A stretch of 64,000 nucleotides of DNA, from contig CM043942.1 of assembly GCA_014529385.2 (NCBI GenBank), forward strand, positions 106,504,141-106,568,140, in the 5' to 3' direction. Positions 21,775-33,230 of this stretch are shown here, in pieces. The DNA is from Adiantum capillus-veneris. Lineage: Eukaryota; Streptophyta; Polypodiopsida; Polypodiales; Pteridaceae. The notes beneath the pieces are model-generated. The model was not told the DNA's origin, searched no databases, and saw only the letters and a program-made list of their open reading frames with translations. The position numbers were made by a program, and so were the translations under genes. Positions within the stretch are counted from its first letter, which is position 1. Each line of letters opens with the position of its first letter.

Positions 21775-21865
<91 letters not shown>
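21413..21865. repeat. Compound (GT)n/(GA)n array with spaced motif
   Basis: Alternating GT and GA tracts interrupted three times by the same word ACCTGAAAAAGATG (about 21489, 21538 and 21607), so the higher-order unit is GT tract, GA tract, CCTGAAAAAGAT. Long SLSL/HTHT open frames over it are artefacts of the dinucleotide repeats. Confidence 0.95.
21701..21774. repeat. Near-perfect hairpin inside the microsatellite array
   Basis: AGATGCACCTATTTTGCAAA is mirrored by its inverted copy ending GCATAATAGGTGCATCT, with arms of about 33 bp and a loop of about 8 bp. The same half-motif (TTTGCACAATAGGTGCATCT) occurs beside the (GA)n tract at 23466-23486. Confidence 0.85.
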
Positions 21866-21867
<2 letters not shown>

Positions 21868-23203
21868 ACCATTAGTACCCCCTCTATAACGTTGGTGCAA
21901 CCAAAGTTGGTCCGCACTAAAAAGTGTGCTATGTGATGCAAAGGGTGCTAACAGGTGCATGGCAAAGGGCTAAAGAAGGTATGAAGGCCCTGGGCAGGCA
22001 AGTGGTAGCAGAGATGTATATGCAATGCAATTTTTTAGGCCAAAAAGGCCCCAGACTGGTCCAATTTGGGTGATAGGTAAAGGTGCCCAAGATGCCGATT
22101 TGATGCTCAAGAATATGGTCTTTGAGATCCTCTACAAGTTGGTCCACAGGACTCCTCAAACGGAGTCCCGGTGTGAAAGTTATGATTGTCTGAAGATGAA
22201 GTGCTTTGCAGGTGTATCTCCCATGTGGCATGATCGAAGAGCTTATTGAGTGAACCTGAGCACCGACGACATTCGAATCAAATGCTTAAGTCCTCTTAGT
22301 TGTAAATAAAAGAAGAAAAGGGAAGGCTGGACTTGGAAGAAAGGAAAAGAAACTTAAGCTCACAAGGAAGAGGGCAAAAGAAATAAAGAAGGCTTGGATT
22401 GAGAAAGCAATAGTGCCCGACGCTATTGCTCAAGATAATTGTTTTAGAAAGTGGGAAAAAAAAGGTGAGGGACAGCGGTTTCGGGCGAAGGGTGTTTTCC
22501 TTTTGGCTTCGGAGGAGAAGGAGAATTGGAGGAGGAAGGAAATATTGGTGCGCTCGGTGATCGAAGCCGCCGTAGAAGAGTGTCATCTGTGCAGTGGCTC
22601 AAAAAGTTCGAGCGCCTCGTGGAGAAGGCGGCTAGCAAGCACTACCAAGACACGGAGCTTTTGTTGGAGCAAAGCCAATGGTTGATTTTTTGTCGAGCTG
22701 TGTGTCTACGTAGTCGAGTTTGGAGGGAGGTGTGTGCCTCTCTGTGTGAAACAGTGATGGCCATGGTGCGGCCTAGAGCACACTGTACAGATCTTGTACA
22801 TGGTTTTTTTCTTTGAAGGAGAAGCTATCATTGCCGATTTTGGCGTTGTCTTTTCCCCCTTCCCCCTTTTCTTCTTTGCTCGTCTCCAGGGTGTGTGGTG
22901 CTAGTGTATGTGAGCATGTGCGTCCCCCTTGGGCCGCCTGTGTGTGTGAGAGAGAGAAAGAGAGAGAGGTATTGAGTTGTGGAAGAGCTGGAAGCAAGAA
23001 AGATCGGTGTGATCACTGTCTAGCAATTTTGCAGGTCGTGTGTGCGTTAGGCAAAGTCCAAGCAAGGCCCTGCTAGTGTGAGCCATTGTTTTTTAAGGTG
23101 TTTTTTGAGAGGACAGGGGTGTTGTGAATACCTTGAGCTATATAAGGGCCACTGTTTGTGTATCAGGTGTGTTGCTCATTCCCCCTCTCCAACATGCATT
23201 CGT

Positions 23204-23402
23204 GGGGTATTACAAAAACCCCTCCTTTAACATGTTTGAAAGAATAGAATGACCCCTTATTTTAGGAATTTTTTTCAAAATTGAATATAATATAAAAACT
23301 CCTTATTCAATAAATCTCTGTTAAATTGCCTAATTTTTTTGCATTCTAAAACCCCTCCTTTTGAACTCACGTTATACATTAACATGATTACATAGTGCAC
23401 CC

Positions 23403-23405
<3 letters not shown>
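23204..23405 (-). repeat. Dispersed repeat, copy 1
   Basis: Reverse complement resembles 46476-46640. Shared words include GTGCACTATGTAATCATGTT, GGAGGGGTTT, AAAAAAATTAGGCAATT and TTCAATTTTGAAAAAAA. In this copy the repeat abuts a GA microsatellite. Confidence 0.7.

Positions 23406-23458
<53 letters not shown>
23406..23458. repeat. (GA)n microsatellite
   Basis: About 52 bp of pure GA repeat next to the dispersed repeat. Confidence 0.95.
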
Positions 23459-23459
<1 letters not shown>

Positions 23460-24095
23460 CTTTTTTTGCACAATAGGTGCATCTCTTTTTTTTTGCTAAA
23501 TATAAAAGCGATGTAGCATTGAAGCTAGGTAAAAGCAATAACAATATACAAAAAATATTTTTATTACTTCAAAATGACCTATGAGACCAAACTGATACAA
23601 TTTATGTGGATCTAATTTAATGTCTGGGTACAAAAATAAAATGAAATGAAGTAAAGTGAAAGGATAAAACTAAAAGACTAAAAAGTCATACTGAAAATCA
23701 TCATCTCATCGTCATCCACACCTATTTAATCAAATCCTAGTGTGCATCTAGTATCTAGTTGGATCAAATCATGACGTATAAGTCTAGTGGTATCTGTCCA
23801 TGGGGGGTTTTGGAGTATCTAGTTTTAGTCAATATTATTGGTTGCAAAGTAGAGTAGGAAAGGACATTTTAGCATGAATATAACATGCAATTACCATAGG
23901 ATATGTAAATTTGGGTCTTTATCTTTGACATTTCTTGTATATGAATTTATTTAATTTCAATGAGTGAACCAAATTGTTTACATAAAAAGGATGTATGGTA
24001 CAACTAGCAAGGAGTAAATAAATATCTATATATTTATATATGGTTCGAAGCCTTTAATATTGGCTAAGAAAAAAGAATAATTATCTCTATTTCTT

Positions 24096-25850
24096 GTGTG
24101 GCAGACCATGGCTATGCTAGAAAACCAAGATGATATTTCCAAAGCGAAGTCCTCAATTATATATGGATGATTTGGAAGAGCCTGAGAAAAAGAAAACTTA
24201 AACAGGTAACTTTGTGCTACTAAAATGGCTAACTAAGAAAAATAATTTTTTACTTATAAATCTTGTATTGGTTTTTGTGACAGAAATAGAGGACCTAGAG
24301 AGTTTGCTTATAGAGCTTATCTATGATACCAAAGCCCTTGAATATTATGATCTCTATTACAAAATGTTTAATGTAACTCCTCTTGATATCTCAAAAATAT
24401 TATCCTTTCATTCATCTTTCCTAGAGAAGCAAGCATTAGATTGTGAGCAGTTGGTTACGGCAAGAGAGGTAGCCTACCTTACATAAGTTTATGGGCATGC
24501 AATAGATCTTATAAAAGATTTTCCATCAGCAACTTCAAGGCTAAACAAAAAATATGTTGCAATTCTTGAGAATATATTCTCTTTCATTGTCCAAAGTGAA
24601 AGGATAAGTGTCGACTCCTTAAGAGGAATGAGGCCTTCTTAGTGTATTTGTTTTTTATTCGAGACGATGAAGGGGAACTTGAGGAGGAAGAGACTAATAG
24701 TGCTATCATTGGAAAGTCAATGAGGATGTTGAATTTGAAGAAGAGATCAACGTGCTATCAGAGGAACATGAATCTAAAAATCTTGATCTTGCAATTATTA
24801 GATCAGACACCAAGATCTTTGAGAGCCTAAGTAAGCATGTGGAACACTTACCTATACGTATTCTTCGGACCTTCTCTCTTAATGAATGTGAGTATGTTCT
24901 ATTGACTAATGTTCAAAGAGATTTTAATCTGAGAGAAGATGAAATGCTTGCTATTCTTGCTCAAAGATGGAATTTCAATGTGGGTACTAATGATGAGCCA
25001 ATGAAATATAAAGACTTTGTGGAGCAAGAATCTACATCCTAATCACATGAAACATGTTTTGGCTCAGCTAAACCTCTTAGAATATGGTTTGATAAAGCTT
25101 TGGAATATTGTGAACCTACTAAAGAGGATTTTCTCTTGGCACAACAAACTATTAAGGATCCCCACTCTCCAAGTGAAAAAGACAATGATGCAGAGTCAAG
25201 AGGATCTCATGTTACCATTCCAATTGTAGAAGACCCACAAAACCAGGAGAAGATCGAGGGATTGATCAACATTTGGAATGAAAAACAACTAGTCTATGAT
25301 TAAAACATTAGAGTAAGTCTTCTTCACTTTTTTTTGTATATCTCTTTAAGCTATTTGTCATTACTAATTAATCTATTTTTCTTTTGTTTGAAGGTACAAG
25401 CACACAAGAATGACTTTTTGAAGAGACCGAGAGGATCAAGAGAGCTTGACTTTAGTAGAGATACCGCTTTCAAGTTTAATATATTATTCCATTCAAAGTA
25501 TTCCATTAATGCATAAATATCAATTTTTGATTTGCAAACATTGTTAAGGTATCTTGGTGGCTATATTGTTCCTGCAAATAGCAACAAAGTCATTGTGCTT
25601 GAAAGAAATACTATAATCAAAATTTTTGTCTATGTCCATGGTCTGCAAGGATCTTTAGTTGGACATTATCTAACTTACACAGAATATGTGCTTTCTATTG
25701 GAGAAAAAGACCAAAATAGGCTGACACCTGGTGGAAAAAGACATTTTCTACGACATTGTGAGTTTAAAAGGTTTCAAGAACAAGAAAATACATCAAAAGG
25801 AGCTTCAGAAGAAGAGGAATACATGAAAGGACTCGGGAAGTTTATGTAGA
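24096..25850 (+). pseudogene. Unassigned multi-exon gene-like region C
   Basis: Several plus-strand open stretches separated by intron-like DNA. After an acceptor near 24283 comes EDLESLLIELIYDTKALEYY with FNVTPLDISKILSF. Then SEEHESKNLDLAIIRSDTKI, LPIRILRTFSLNECEYVLL, YCEPTKEDFLLAQQTIKD, LRYLGGYIVPANSNKVIVL and LTPGGKRHFLRHCEFKRF follow. No family was recognised. The first block resembles part of gene A (IFYDMTMLQSYIVQLFDVTP, ILKF), so this may be a distant relative or a further gene of the same mobile unit. Internal stops and frame changes indicate decay. Confidence 0.35.
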
Positions 25851-26024
25851 AAATATCAAGTAAAAGTGTGTAGCTCATGTACGTGCATACACTTTAACTA
25901 TTTGTTGTCTGATCATTAAGAACCCAAACGTTACTATCTCTGGTTCTATTGAATCTCAATGAATCTAACTCTTGTTGTGCAGTAGAACTCTTCCAGTGTT
26001 ATTGTCTTTGAATTTGATGCGATA

Positions 26025-26240
26025 CACTACAAGAGGTTATGTGCGCTTGTGACGCTATTAGCGACAGAAATAGATTGGGTTTTTTACTCCCCAAGATCGC
26101 TACCACCGTCGCTAAAAATGTTGTTGCGAGAACGTTGCTATATGTGTGGCTATATATCTTTTCATACAGCGACACCTATAGCGACAATTGCAGTCCTTTT
26201 GTAGCGATGCTCGTAGCGTTGTTGCAGAACCTTATATAGA
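26025..26240 (+). mobile_element. Probable left end of a CACTA element with AGCGAC subterminal repeats
   Basis: CACTACAAGAGG at 26025 matches the usual plant CACTA terminus (CACTACAAGAAA). It is followed by many copies of AGCGAC or its complement GTCGCT within 200 bp (26055, 26110, 26168, 26182, 26202), the typical subterminal transposase-binding pattern. No matching right end was found in the window. Confidence 0.65.
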
Positions 26241-26699
26241 GACTCTTATATCGACGCCCAAGAGTAAAATTGTTTGGGTGGCAGAGCATTGAATGCCTTG
26301 CCACCCATCAACCATATTGAATGTTTCCAGAATAAAGTATACCTAAATGAATCCAAGATAAACACAGATTCACCTTTGACAGAAAGTGCAGGATATAGAC
26401 CGAATTAAAGTAGTCAACCACAAGACAATATAAACATTAACTCCATCATGCATAGTATTCTTTGCAGAAAAAAGATACAAAATTGACAAAATTAATTGGA
26501 CGAAAGTGAATTGACAAAAGTAAATCAATGACAAATTTATACACATCATAGGCAAAATCACTTGATTGTTCAGCTTTGCAAATGTAACAGTTACAACACA
26601 ATTGTCATTGATTTGAGAAAATACATTGTTTTTCAATAGTTACAAAAGACATACACACATCATCTCATTATACATGCTATGAAAAAAGAGAACAAGTGC

Positions 26700-27560
26700 T
26701 ACATGGCAACGGCTAGACTGACGTCGTCTCCTCAGACGTCTCATCGCATCCAAGCGGCATATTTGTCGGATTCTGCAAAAAAGAACAATAAGACTTTCTG
26801 TAAGTATAAACATATAATTACAAACCAATCTATTTCCTTAGCTTATCATTAAAATACAACAAATGTAAAAGAGTAAAGGGAAATGCTAACCATGCCGCTG
26901 CAAGAACTGAGAATTTCCATCAGGGCGTTTAAGCCCTTTCTACCTACGTACTCGCGCTCGTATGGTGTGGGGTCATGTCCTGTCATCGACCACTGTTCAA
27001 AACATACAAAGAATACATTTTGTTAGAATTTAAAAGTACAAATAGATGTAACTACCAAACCTAAAGATCAATGCAAAAACACTTTAAAAATCGGCCTCAA
27101 ATGATGCCCACCCGCCGCTCCCCAAGTGGTGCGAGCTCATTGCCTCTACTTGTGTTGTGGCTACCTCCTTTTGTTGCTTCCACTTGTCAGGATTCTCGCA
27201 TGTTGACGCTTTGCATTCTTCCAATTTTCTTTGGACAACCAATTTGGTCTACTACACCCATTCTTTATTGCTTTTTGTACTTCAGAACGCTTGTGGTTGC
27301 AGTATTCACACATTCGAACCTTCATCAGGTCTTCATTGAAGTGCTCATCTCGACTTGACACGGGAAACTCGTCATGCACCATGCTGATGACTCTATCTTT
27401 AAATTCATTTGGCACTTCACTCCAGGTGTTTAGTATGTAGTGTCAAAACACCTAATTGCAAAGACCGCTCATGCGCGAGATCACCTTCTTGCCTTCATCA
27501 TGCAAGATGATACCGCCACTGATGTCGACCGAGTAAGATAAGTCCTCTTGACTTATAAAG
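26700..27560 (-). pseudogene. Ptta/En-Spm type plant transposase remnant
   Basis: Reverse-strand exons: ISQEDLSYSVDISGGIILHD and TWSEVPNEFKDRVISMVHDE, then CEYCNHKRSEVQKAIKNG with RPNWLSKENWKNAKRQHAR (27415-27160). A middle exon follows (QWSMTGHDPTPYEREYVGRK, 26999-26900) and a short last exon (NPTNMPLGCDETSEETTSV, about 26772-26715). The layout and the RPxWLSxExW block fit the plant transposase family Transposase_24. Frame breaks near 27440 disable it. It probably belongs to the CACTA element whose end lies at 26025. Confidence 0.6.
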
Positions 27561-27599
27561 GGAGAGGGATTCTTGTGACCAGCAGTTCAAGCCGGCTTC

Positions 27600-28106
27600 A
27601 AATTAGACCTTAGTGAGTAGTGATGCACGTCTTCTGCTTCTTCGTTAGAAGAGCAAGATCTACCTGCCCTTTGAGGACTTCTTCAGCTTGGAGTGGAAGT
27701 GATGACGATGAAACACAGTTTAAATTTCTCAAGTATAGTGTAATGTACCCAACATTTATCCATATAAATCATTTCAGATATTTTGCAAAGTAATTGAGAT
27801 TCTCAATTTTGTGAGTCATCATGAGTTTATCAGAGCAATCGGATCAAAAATCGGGTTCAGAATCTATTTATTTATGATATTTCTTTATGTGGAACAATAG
27901 GTTTATGTGGCAACCTAATCTATGTGTGAAGAAAAAGCTTAGAGATAGTATTTTTAGGAAAGAAAGAGAGGTGAATTAAAATTAGTATACTTCTTTCTTT
28001 CTCTCTCTCAAGATAGAATGGGAACTTGTAAGTATAGAGCTTTTTAAAATTCGCGCATAGGATTCGCGAACGCAAAAAAAACAAACAAACAAAAAAAATA
28101 TTTTTT
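27600..28106. other. AT-rich sequence with no recognised feature
   Basis: Nothing supported here apart from poly-A/poly-T runs around 28075-28110, which may mark a TE junction before the LTR-like block. Confidence 0.3.
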
Positions 28107-28407
28107 TTAAAAAAAAAGAGCCGCGACGATGCACGAGCTTTTTCTTCTCCTATTCTTGAAACCTCTTAGTATTCTTAGCACCCCCCTAGAGCCTATATAA
28201 AGGACCCTTCTCCTCTCACTTTGGACGCACACATCTACAAAAGCGGAGCTCTCTTGCAACAACGCGTCGGAGGAAGCCTCTCTCCCTAAACTTCTCATCT
28301 TCAAGCCATCTCCATCTCCAATCATCGACGTACCATCACCCGATTTGTGAACACACACACTCTCTCTCTCTCCAACAACGTGCTTTTCTTTTCTCTATTC
28401 CGAAGCT

Positions 28408-28638
28408 ATGGCTCCGAAGCGTGTAACACAAAGTTCTAAGGACGCCCATGCCGTTGCACCACCAAGGAAGGTGGGAAAGAAGGTGTCTACTCCGAACAGA
28501 TCTCATGCGGAAGCATCAACCGAAGAAGAAGTCGAAGCCGTCCAACCTCTGACACAGGAGTTAGCCGCACACGCTCCAAATCCAATAACACAAATTTATA
28601 ATTCTACATTGCTATTCATGTTTGACTTGGAAAGTTAA
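28408..28638 (+). CDS. Short basic ORF in LTR-like block, MAPKR type
   Basis: It encodes a 76-residue product starting MAPKRVTQSSKDAHAVAPPR, rich in Lys, Arg, Ser and Pro at first and Glu later. ATG lies about 210 bp after the TATA-like box. A counterpart starting MAPVKRTRFGGAHD sits at 55008-55178 in the related block. Function unknown; it might be a first gag exon or a leader ORF. Confidence 0.4.
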   Translation: MAPKRVTQSSKDAHAVAPPRKVGKKVSTPNRSHAEASTEEEVEAVQPLTQELAAHAPNPITQIYNSTLLFMFDLES

Positions 28639-28942
28639 GCATATGGAACCCCTTAAACTGTCCGAGAAACGTGATTCTATCACATGAAACAAGTATATGT
28701 TTTCATAGATTAGTGAAAGGACTGTTTGATAAATTGTTACTTTTTGTTGAATTGTTATTGCTTAATAAATTAATATTGTTTGATAAGTGGGTTCTGATTG
28801 ATATGAAGAATTGGATGATCATGTTTAATGAATATCATTTAATGAGAAGAATTATTGAAAGAATATATTTTGTTCTCGCGGGTACTGAGATGATTCTGCG
28901 GTTAGCGGAGATTAAGCTGAGGTTATCGGCTCTCTTTTGTTC

Positions 28943-29037
28943 CTCGCGGTTAGCGAGATGCCTCGCGGTTAGCAAGATGCCTCACGGGTAGCGGGATGCC
29001 TGGCGGTTAGCAAGATGCCTCGCGGTTAGCAAGATGG
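28943..29037 (+). repeat. 19-bp minisatellite, five units
   Basis: Five head-to-tail units of CTCGCGGTTAGCAAGATGC with few substitutions, periods exactly 19 bp (28943, 28962, 28981, 29000, 29019). Confidence 0.95.
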
Positions 29038-29372
29038 GAAGGTTGCACAATTCGCGATTAATGAATAAATCCTTTGCAAAAGCTCTGTTGGTTAGACAGA
29101 GAAAGTCCGTAGCGGCAAACTCATGAGAAATTGAAAAAGTTACTTTTGCTGAATAATAGGGTTGTTACATTAGACCTTATTTGAATTGTTTTGGTGTTGT
29201 TTGAAGGGCTGTATAAAAGAACCTATGTTTGGAACTAATTAAGGAACACTGTTTGTATATGTTAAACAGTGTGGTAAAAAGGCTGAGTGCGGTGTGGAAA
29301 GTGGAGACCGGCTCAGGTTGCCGGTCAAGGATGGGTGGACTCGATTAGTCTAGTACTTTTCACTTTGTCTTG

Positions 29373-30812
29373 GAAAGAAAGAAATTGGTTCAAAATGGGT
29401 ATACAAAGTCAAGTGCAAGTCAGATGGTAGTGTGGAAAGATACAAAGCGAGGCTTGTTGCTAAAGGTTATGCACAAACAAAAGGTCTTGATTATGATGAG
29501 ACATTTAGTCCACTTGCAAAGATGAGAACAGTCAGATTGCTGATAGCAATGGCAAGTATGTTCGGTTGGAAGTTACGGCAAATGGATTTGGATAATGCAT
29601 TCTTGAATGGTGACTTGGAAGAAGAAGTTTATATGATACATCCAGAGGGTTATCAACATCCAGAGTTTCCATATTATGTGTGTAAGTTGAAGAAAGCATT
29701 GTATGGTTTGAAGCAAGCATCTAGAGCTTGGTGTGAAAAGATAACCAGATTCTTGAAGAAGATTGGATTTAAACAGTCTACTCCTGATCACTCATTGTTT
29801 TTGAAGCATGTTGATGGAGAGATCTTCGTTATTGTTATCTATGTTGATGACTTGATTCTCACTGGAAGTCATGATGAGCAAATTTTGCATGTCAAGAAGA
29901 TTTTGTTGAGAGAATTCAACATGAAGGACCTTGGTGAGTTGAGATATTTCTTGGGAATTGAAATTGTCAATACTTTATCAGGAATTTGGATGATACAAAG
30001 ACAATACGCATTGAATATGCTTGAGAAGTATGGAATCACAGCGTGCAAACCGGTTGATACACCTCTTGATCAAAATGTGAATTTGTTTGATGATGGACAT
30101 TACATTGAGGATGTCACTATGTATCGCAAGATGGTTGGAAGCCTTATTTACTTGACAATAACAAGGCCAGATTTGAGTTATGCAGTGGGTGTCGTGAGTC
30201 AATTCATGCAAAAGCCATGTAAAAGTCATCTTGATGCAGTGAGACGGATTATGAGATATGTGAAAGCCATTGTCAGTTATAGAATATTTTATGAAAAGAA
30301 TGGGACGCTTTGTCTTTATGGTTACACAGATGCAGATTGGGCAGGAGATTTTATGGATAGAAGATCTACAAGTGGTTATGCACTTTCCATTGGCAATGGT
30401 ATGATAAGTTGGAGTAGCAAGAAGCAATCAACTGTAGCATTATCAAGTATAGAAGCTGAATATCGTGGAGCAGCTTTGGCAGCATGTGAAGAGTCATGGT
30501 TGAGAGTACTTATGGTAGACTTTGGTTTTGGACTATCTTGATAGTGTCATTATATATTGTGACAATATTAGCAGCATCATGTTGGCAAAGAATCCAGTCT
30601 ACCATGCTCGCACTAAACACATTGAAGTACATTATCACTTCATTAGTGAAAAAGTTTTGGCAGGTGAGATTGATTTGGTGTATGTGAAGACAAATGATCA
30701 AGTTGTGGATATATTCACAAAAGCTCTTGGAAAGGAGAAGTTTTTCTACTTTCGTGAAGCATTGGGAATCCATCATATGCAAGCTCACTCTGATCTTGAG
30801 GGGGAGTGTTAA
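29373..30812 (+). pseudogene. Ty1/copia reverse transcriptase-RNase H fragment
   Basis: Translation gives KWVYKVKCKSDGSVERYKAR, the RT blocks QMDLDNAFLNGDLEEEVYM and LYGLKQASRAW, the active-site motif YVDD (VIYVDDLIL), FFLGIE-type tail, then RNase H GYTDADWAGD, STSGY, ALSSIEAEYRGAA and TKHIEVHYHF. One frameshift near 30535 splits the RNase H domain, and gag, protease and integrase are absent. It ends SDLEGEC, where GAGGGGGAG forms the polypurine tract before a TGTTAAAG LTR start at 30807. It is related to but clearly distinct from the copia at 49174-54452. Confidence 0.9.
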
Positions 30813-30920
30813 AGAATATGATGTTAAAGAATATTTCCATTGTACTATGGGCGGCCGGACACTAACTATACTATGTTGTAAATATACTTTGGATAATAGT
30901 TAAAAGAGAAGAAGAGAAGA
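30807..30920 (+). repeat. Start of the 3' LTR of the copia fragment
   Basis: TGTTAAAGAATATG follows the polypurine tract at the end of the RNase H ORF. The right limit cannot be set without a second LTR; 30920 is nominal. Confidence 0.5.
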
Positions 30921-31197
30921 GCATCATGTTGAATGGCTGCTGTAGGGTAACGATTGTGTGTGTGTGTGTGTCTCGATGTGTGTTGGTGTGTGTTCGTAGT
31001 CTTCTTTCCTACCTTCTCCATCACCTGCGCACTCTACAAAAGAATCCAGTTCAGGGTGACCTGGAATCCCACTAAAATCCCGCCGGGCTTTTACATTTTC
31101 CTTGCGGTCCGCCGGGGAGACTGAAAAACCTGTCAGGGCCGTAGAATTATATAGAGCCCACATCATGCCCGCTGGGCATTATTATTTGAGTCATCTT

Positions 31198-31275
<78 letters not shown>

Positions 31276-31776
31276 ACCTCCTTTGCAGGTGAGAGAGGAG
31301 AGATGAGAGAGGAAGAGAGGGGGTTGTGTGGGAGCGTGCTTTGCTTGCAGTGTGCAGCAGAGCGGAGTATCTGACCACACAACCCGGGTATGTGTTGTGT
31401 ATTTGTGCACATTGCATGGTAGCACACATTTTCTCGTATTGCACGACATTCATAAGGTACCTTACCACACAATGGAGTGTATGTGTAAGTTGTTCTACAA
31501 AACAGTGCTTACCACGGGGACATCACCTTGGTGACACAGGGAAGATGGTGTCCTTGTGGTAAGTATTGGCTTACTATCTGGGTACTACGTCAATAATGCG
31601 GCGATTGCCATTTAAAAGTGAAGATTTTTTTCAATGTTTATCAATAGTTTCGTGCACATTTCTTAAAGTCTTCAGGTCATGGTTGAGGGTTTGCCTGAAA
31701 TAGTGTAAGAGTGCTAGTGCAGTGTGCAACCATGAATTTGTATTTGATATGTTGTTTTTTATTGTCCAATACTAAA
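30921..31776. other. Gene-free region with GA microsatellite
   Basis: Contains a short GT run near 30957-30972 and a long GA tract at 31200-31274. No gene was recognised. Confidence 0.4.
31200..31274. repeat. (GA)n microsatellite
   Basis: About 74 bp of pure GA repeat. Confidence 0.95.
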
Positions 31777-33230
31777 ATGACACGAGATCAAAAGAAAGGT
31801 ATTATGCATTCCATTCAAAAAGAATGTATTTTGGCAATATCATCATGTGCAGATGGTCGCATACAACAGATTAGTGAAAGTGACATCTTCATCAAAGACC
31901 TCACTAGCGCTATATCGGAGAACACAGAGTGCAAGCTGCGAGGTGAAGCCAATATGAGTTGTTGATTCCAGTAGGGATTCGTGAATGTGACCCCCACCAC
32001 AAGGTTACGACAGTGTTGGACAATATGAAAGTTTGTTGCAGAGACTTAAAGGAAGATATTCCTTCTGCTTGCGACATGTCAAAATTAGAGCTCTGGCATA
32101 AATTGTGGGAGGAGAAAAAGGTCAAGATGAAGCATGTGAAAGCGGAGGACCAAGCATCTTTACTCAAGAGATTGAATATGGCCCAAGATACACAAGAAGC
32201 TTTGGGAGGTCGATCAGATGCCAGCAGCACCGGCACAATCATGCGCACAGCTTTGAATGCCAAGTGAACTCATCTTGTTGGCATCCCTCACGAGGCCTTG
32301 GTAGCCTGGTACAAGGGTTGGAGTAGGCTTCTTTGGTGTGTGCACATTTTACACCATCAAAGGCATATATTTCTTTACATACCACATTATATATGTGGGA
32401 AAATATTACAAGGGAGGGAGTGAGGTGAAATTTGATAGCTTCGAGACAGAGCAATGAATGCAAAAACTTCACCCCTCCATTGTAAGATGCATTGGCTTTA
32501 CCACCGAAGCTCCTTGGATCACAATATTTCCATACTACAATGGGGGTATCGTGGGGGACATGATGTGCCACTTCTCATTCACCCATGGTATGTTCAAATG
32601 CCACATGCACAGCAGGCTACAGCACGGCTAGAGGTCATTGCCTATAGAAAATCTGCATGTACAAAAGATAGAGACGGCACAAATCAAGGATCTGATCGAG
32701 CAAATACCAGCTATTTGTCACGCCTTAATCAATGGCATTGTGGCTGTCCACTCGATCGGGATAGTGCACAGTGACCTGACACCCATTCGTCGGACTTTAC
32801 TCACGCAAATAGACCCTATGTCCGCATCATTGATTGGGGCATGATGCTCAAAAAAACACCAGCTAAGCGTACATCCATTAATTATTTGCATCCAAGCGGA
32901 CAATCGGACTCTATAATTTTGGAGGCACAGAGAGCAGGGGATGCAGAGATGGCTAGGTGGCCGTGGATTGCTCCAAAACTATACGATCCATGGTGCACAG
33001 ATGCATACATAAAATTGAGCAACATTTATGCGTTGGGTTATCTATTCGACATGTTGATATTTTTTTGGAGTGCAGCCAAAAAGGTTTATTTTCTAGAAGA
33101 ACTTTTTTACCGCCCTGACCAAGATGTTATGAGGGCCGTTCAGATTAAAGTAGATTGTTGGATGAATTTAAGAGAGCAGGAACAAACAAGAAATGTATCT
33201 GAAGTTTTTATATTTTTCAAAGAATATTAA
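31777..33230 (+). pseudogene. Decayed protein-kinase-like gene
   Basis: A helical N-terminal part (TRDQKKGIMHSIQKECIL; CDMSKLELWHKLWEEKKVKM) is followed by kinase-like blocks spread over frames. These are EVKFDSFETEQ with KLHPSIVRCIGF and FPYYNGGIVGDMM (N lobe, hinge); IPAICHALINGIVAVHSIG with IVHSDLTP (HRD-type loop, Arg replaced by Ser); RIIDWGMML (DFG-type DWG); and WIAPKLYDPW with YALGYLFDML (APE-type and helix F). Frameshifts and stops prevent a full product. Which kinase family it came from cannot be told. It may be host gene sequence caught in a TE. Confidence 0.55.

Larger units (their letters stand above)
21875..24090. other. Gene-poor repeat region
   Basis: Contains unassigned moderately GC-rich sequence (22300-23100), a TATA-like CTATATAAGG near 23139, a dispersed repeat (23204-23405) and a GA microsatellite. 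I see no protein I can identify. Confidence 0.35.
28107..29370 (+). repeat. Gypsy LTR/leader-like block, copy 1
   Basis: TATATAA at 28194 is followed by CA/TC-rich leader, a short basic ORF (28408-28638), a minisatellite, and the phrase GTGGAAAGTGGAGACCGGCTC with CAGGTTGCC. The same order occurs at 48835-56237 (TATTTAAA, MAP-type ORF, another minisatellite, GTGGAAAGTGGGGACTTGGC). The latter ends at a tRNA-Met primer site, so both are probably related long LTRs. This one is cut at about 29370, where a copia RT begins. Confidence 0.5.

Noticed and set aside
21338-21960. Long open frames of Ser-Leu or His-Thr repeats on both strands
   Set aside because: They are translations of TC/GA/GT dinucleotide repeats with no coding signal. 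The same applies at 31147-31472, 42768-43720 and 45715-46033.
22413-22816. Possible host exon around 22413-22816
   Set aside because: The open frames are short, Lys/Glu/Arg-rich and overlapping, without recognisable domain or convincing splice sites.
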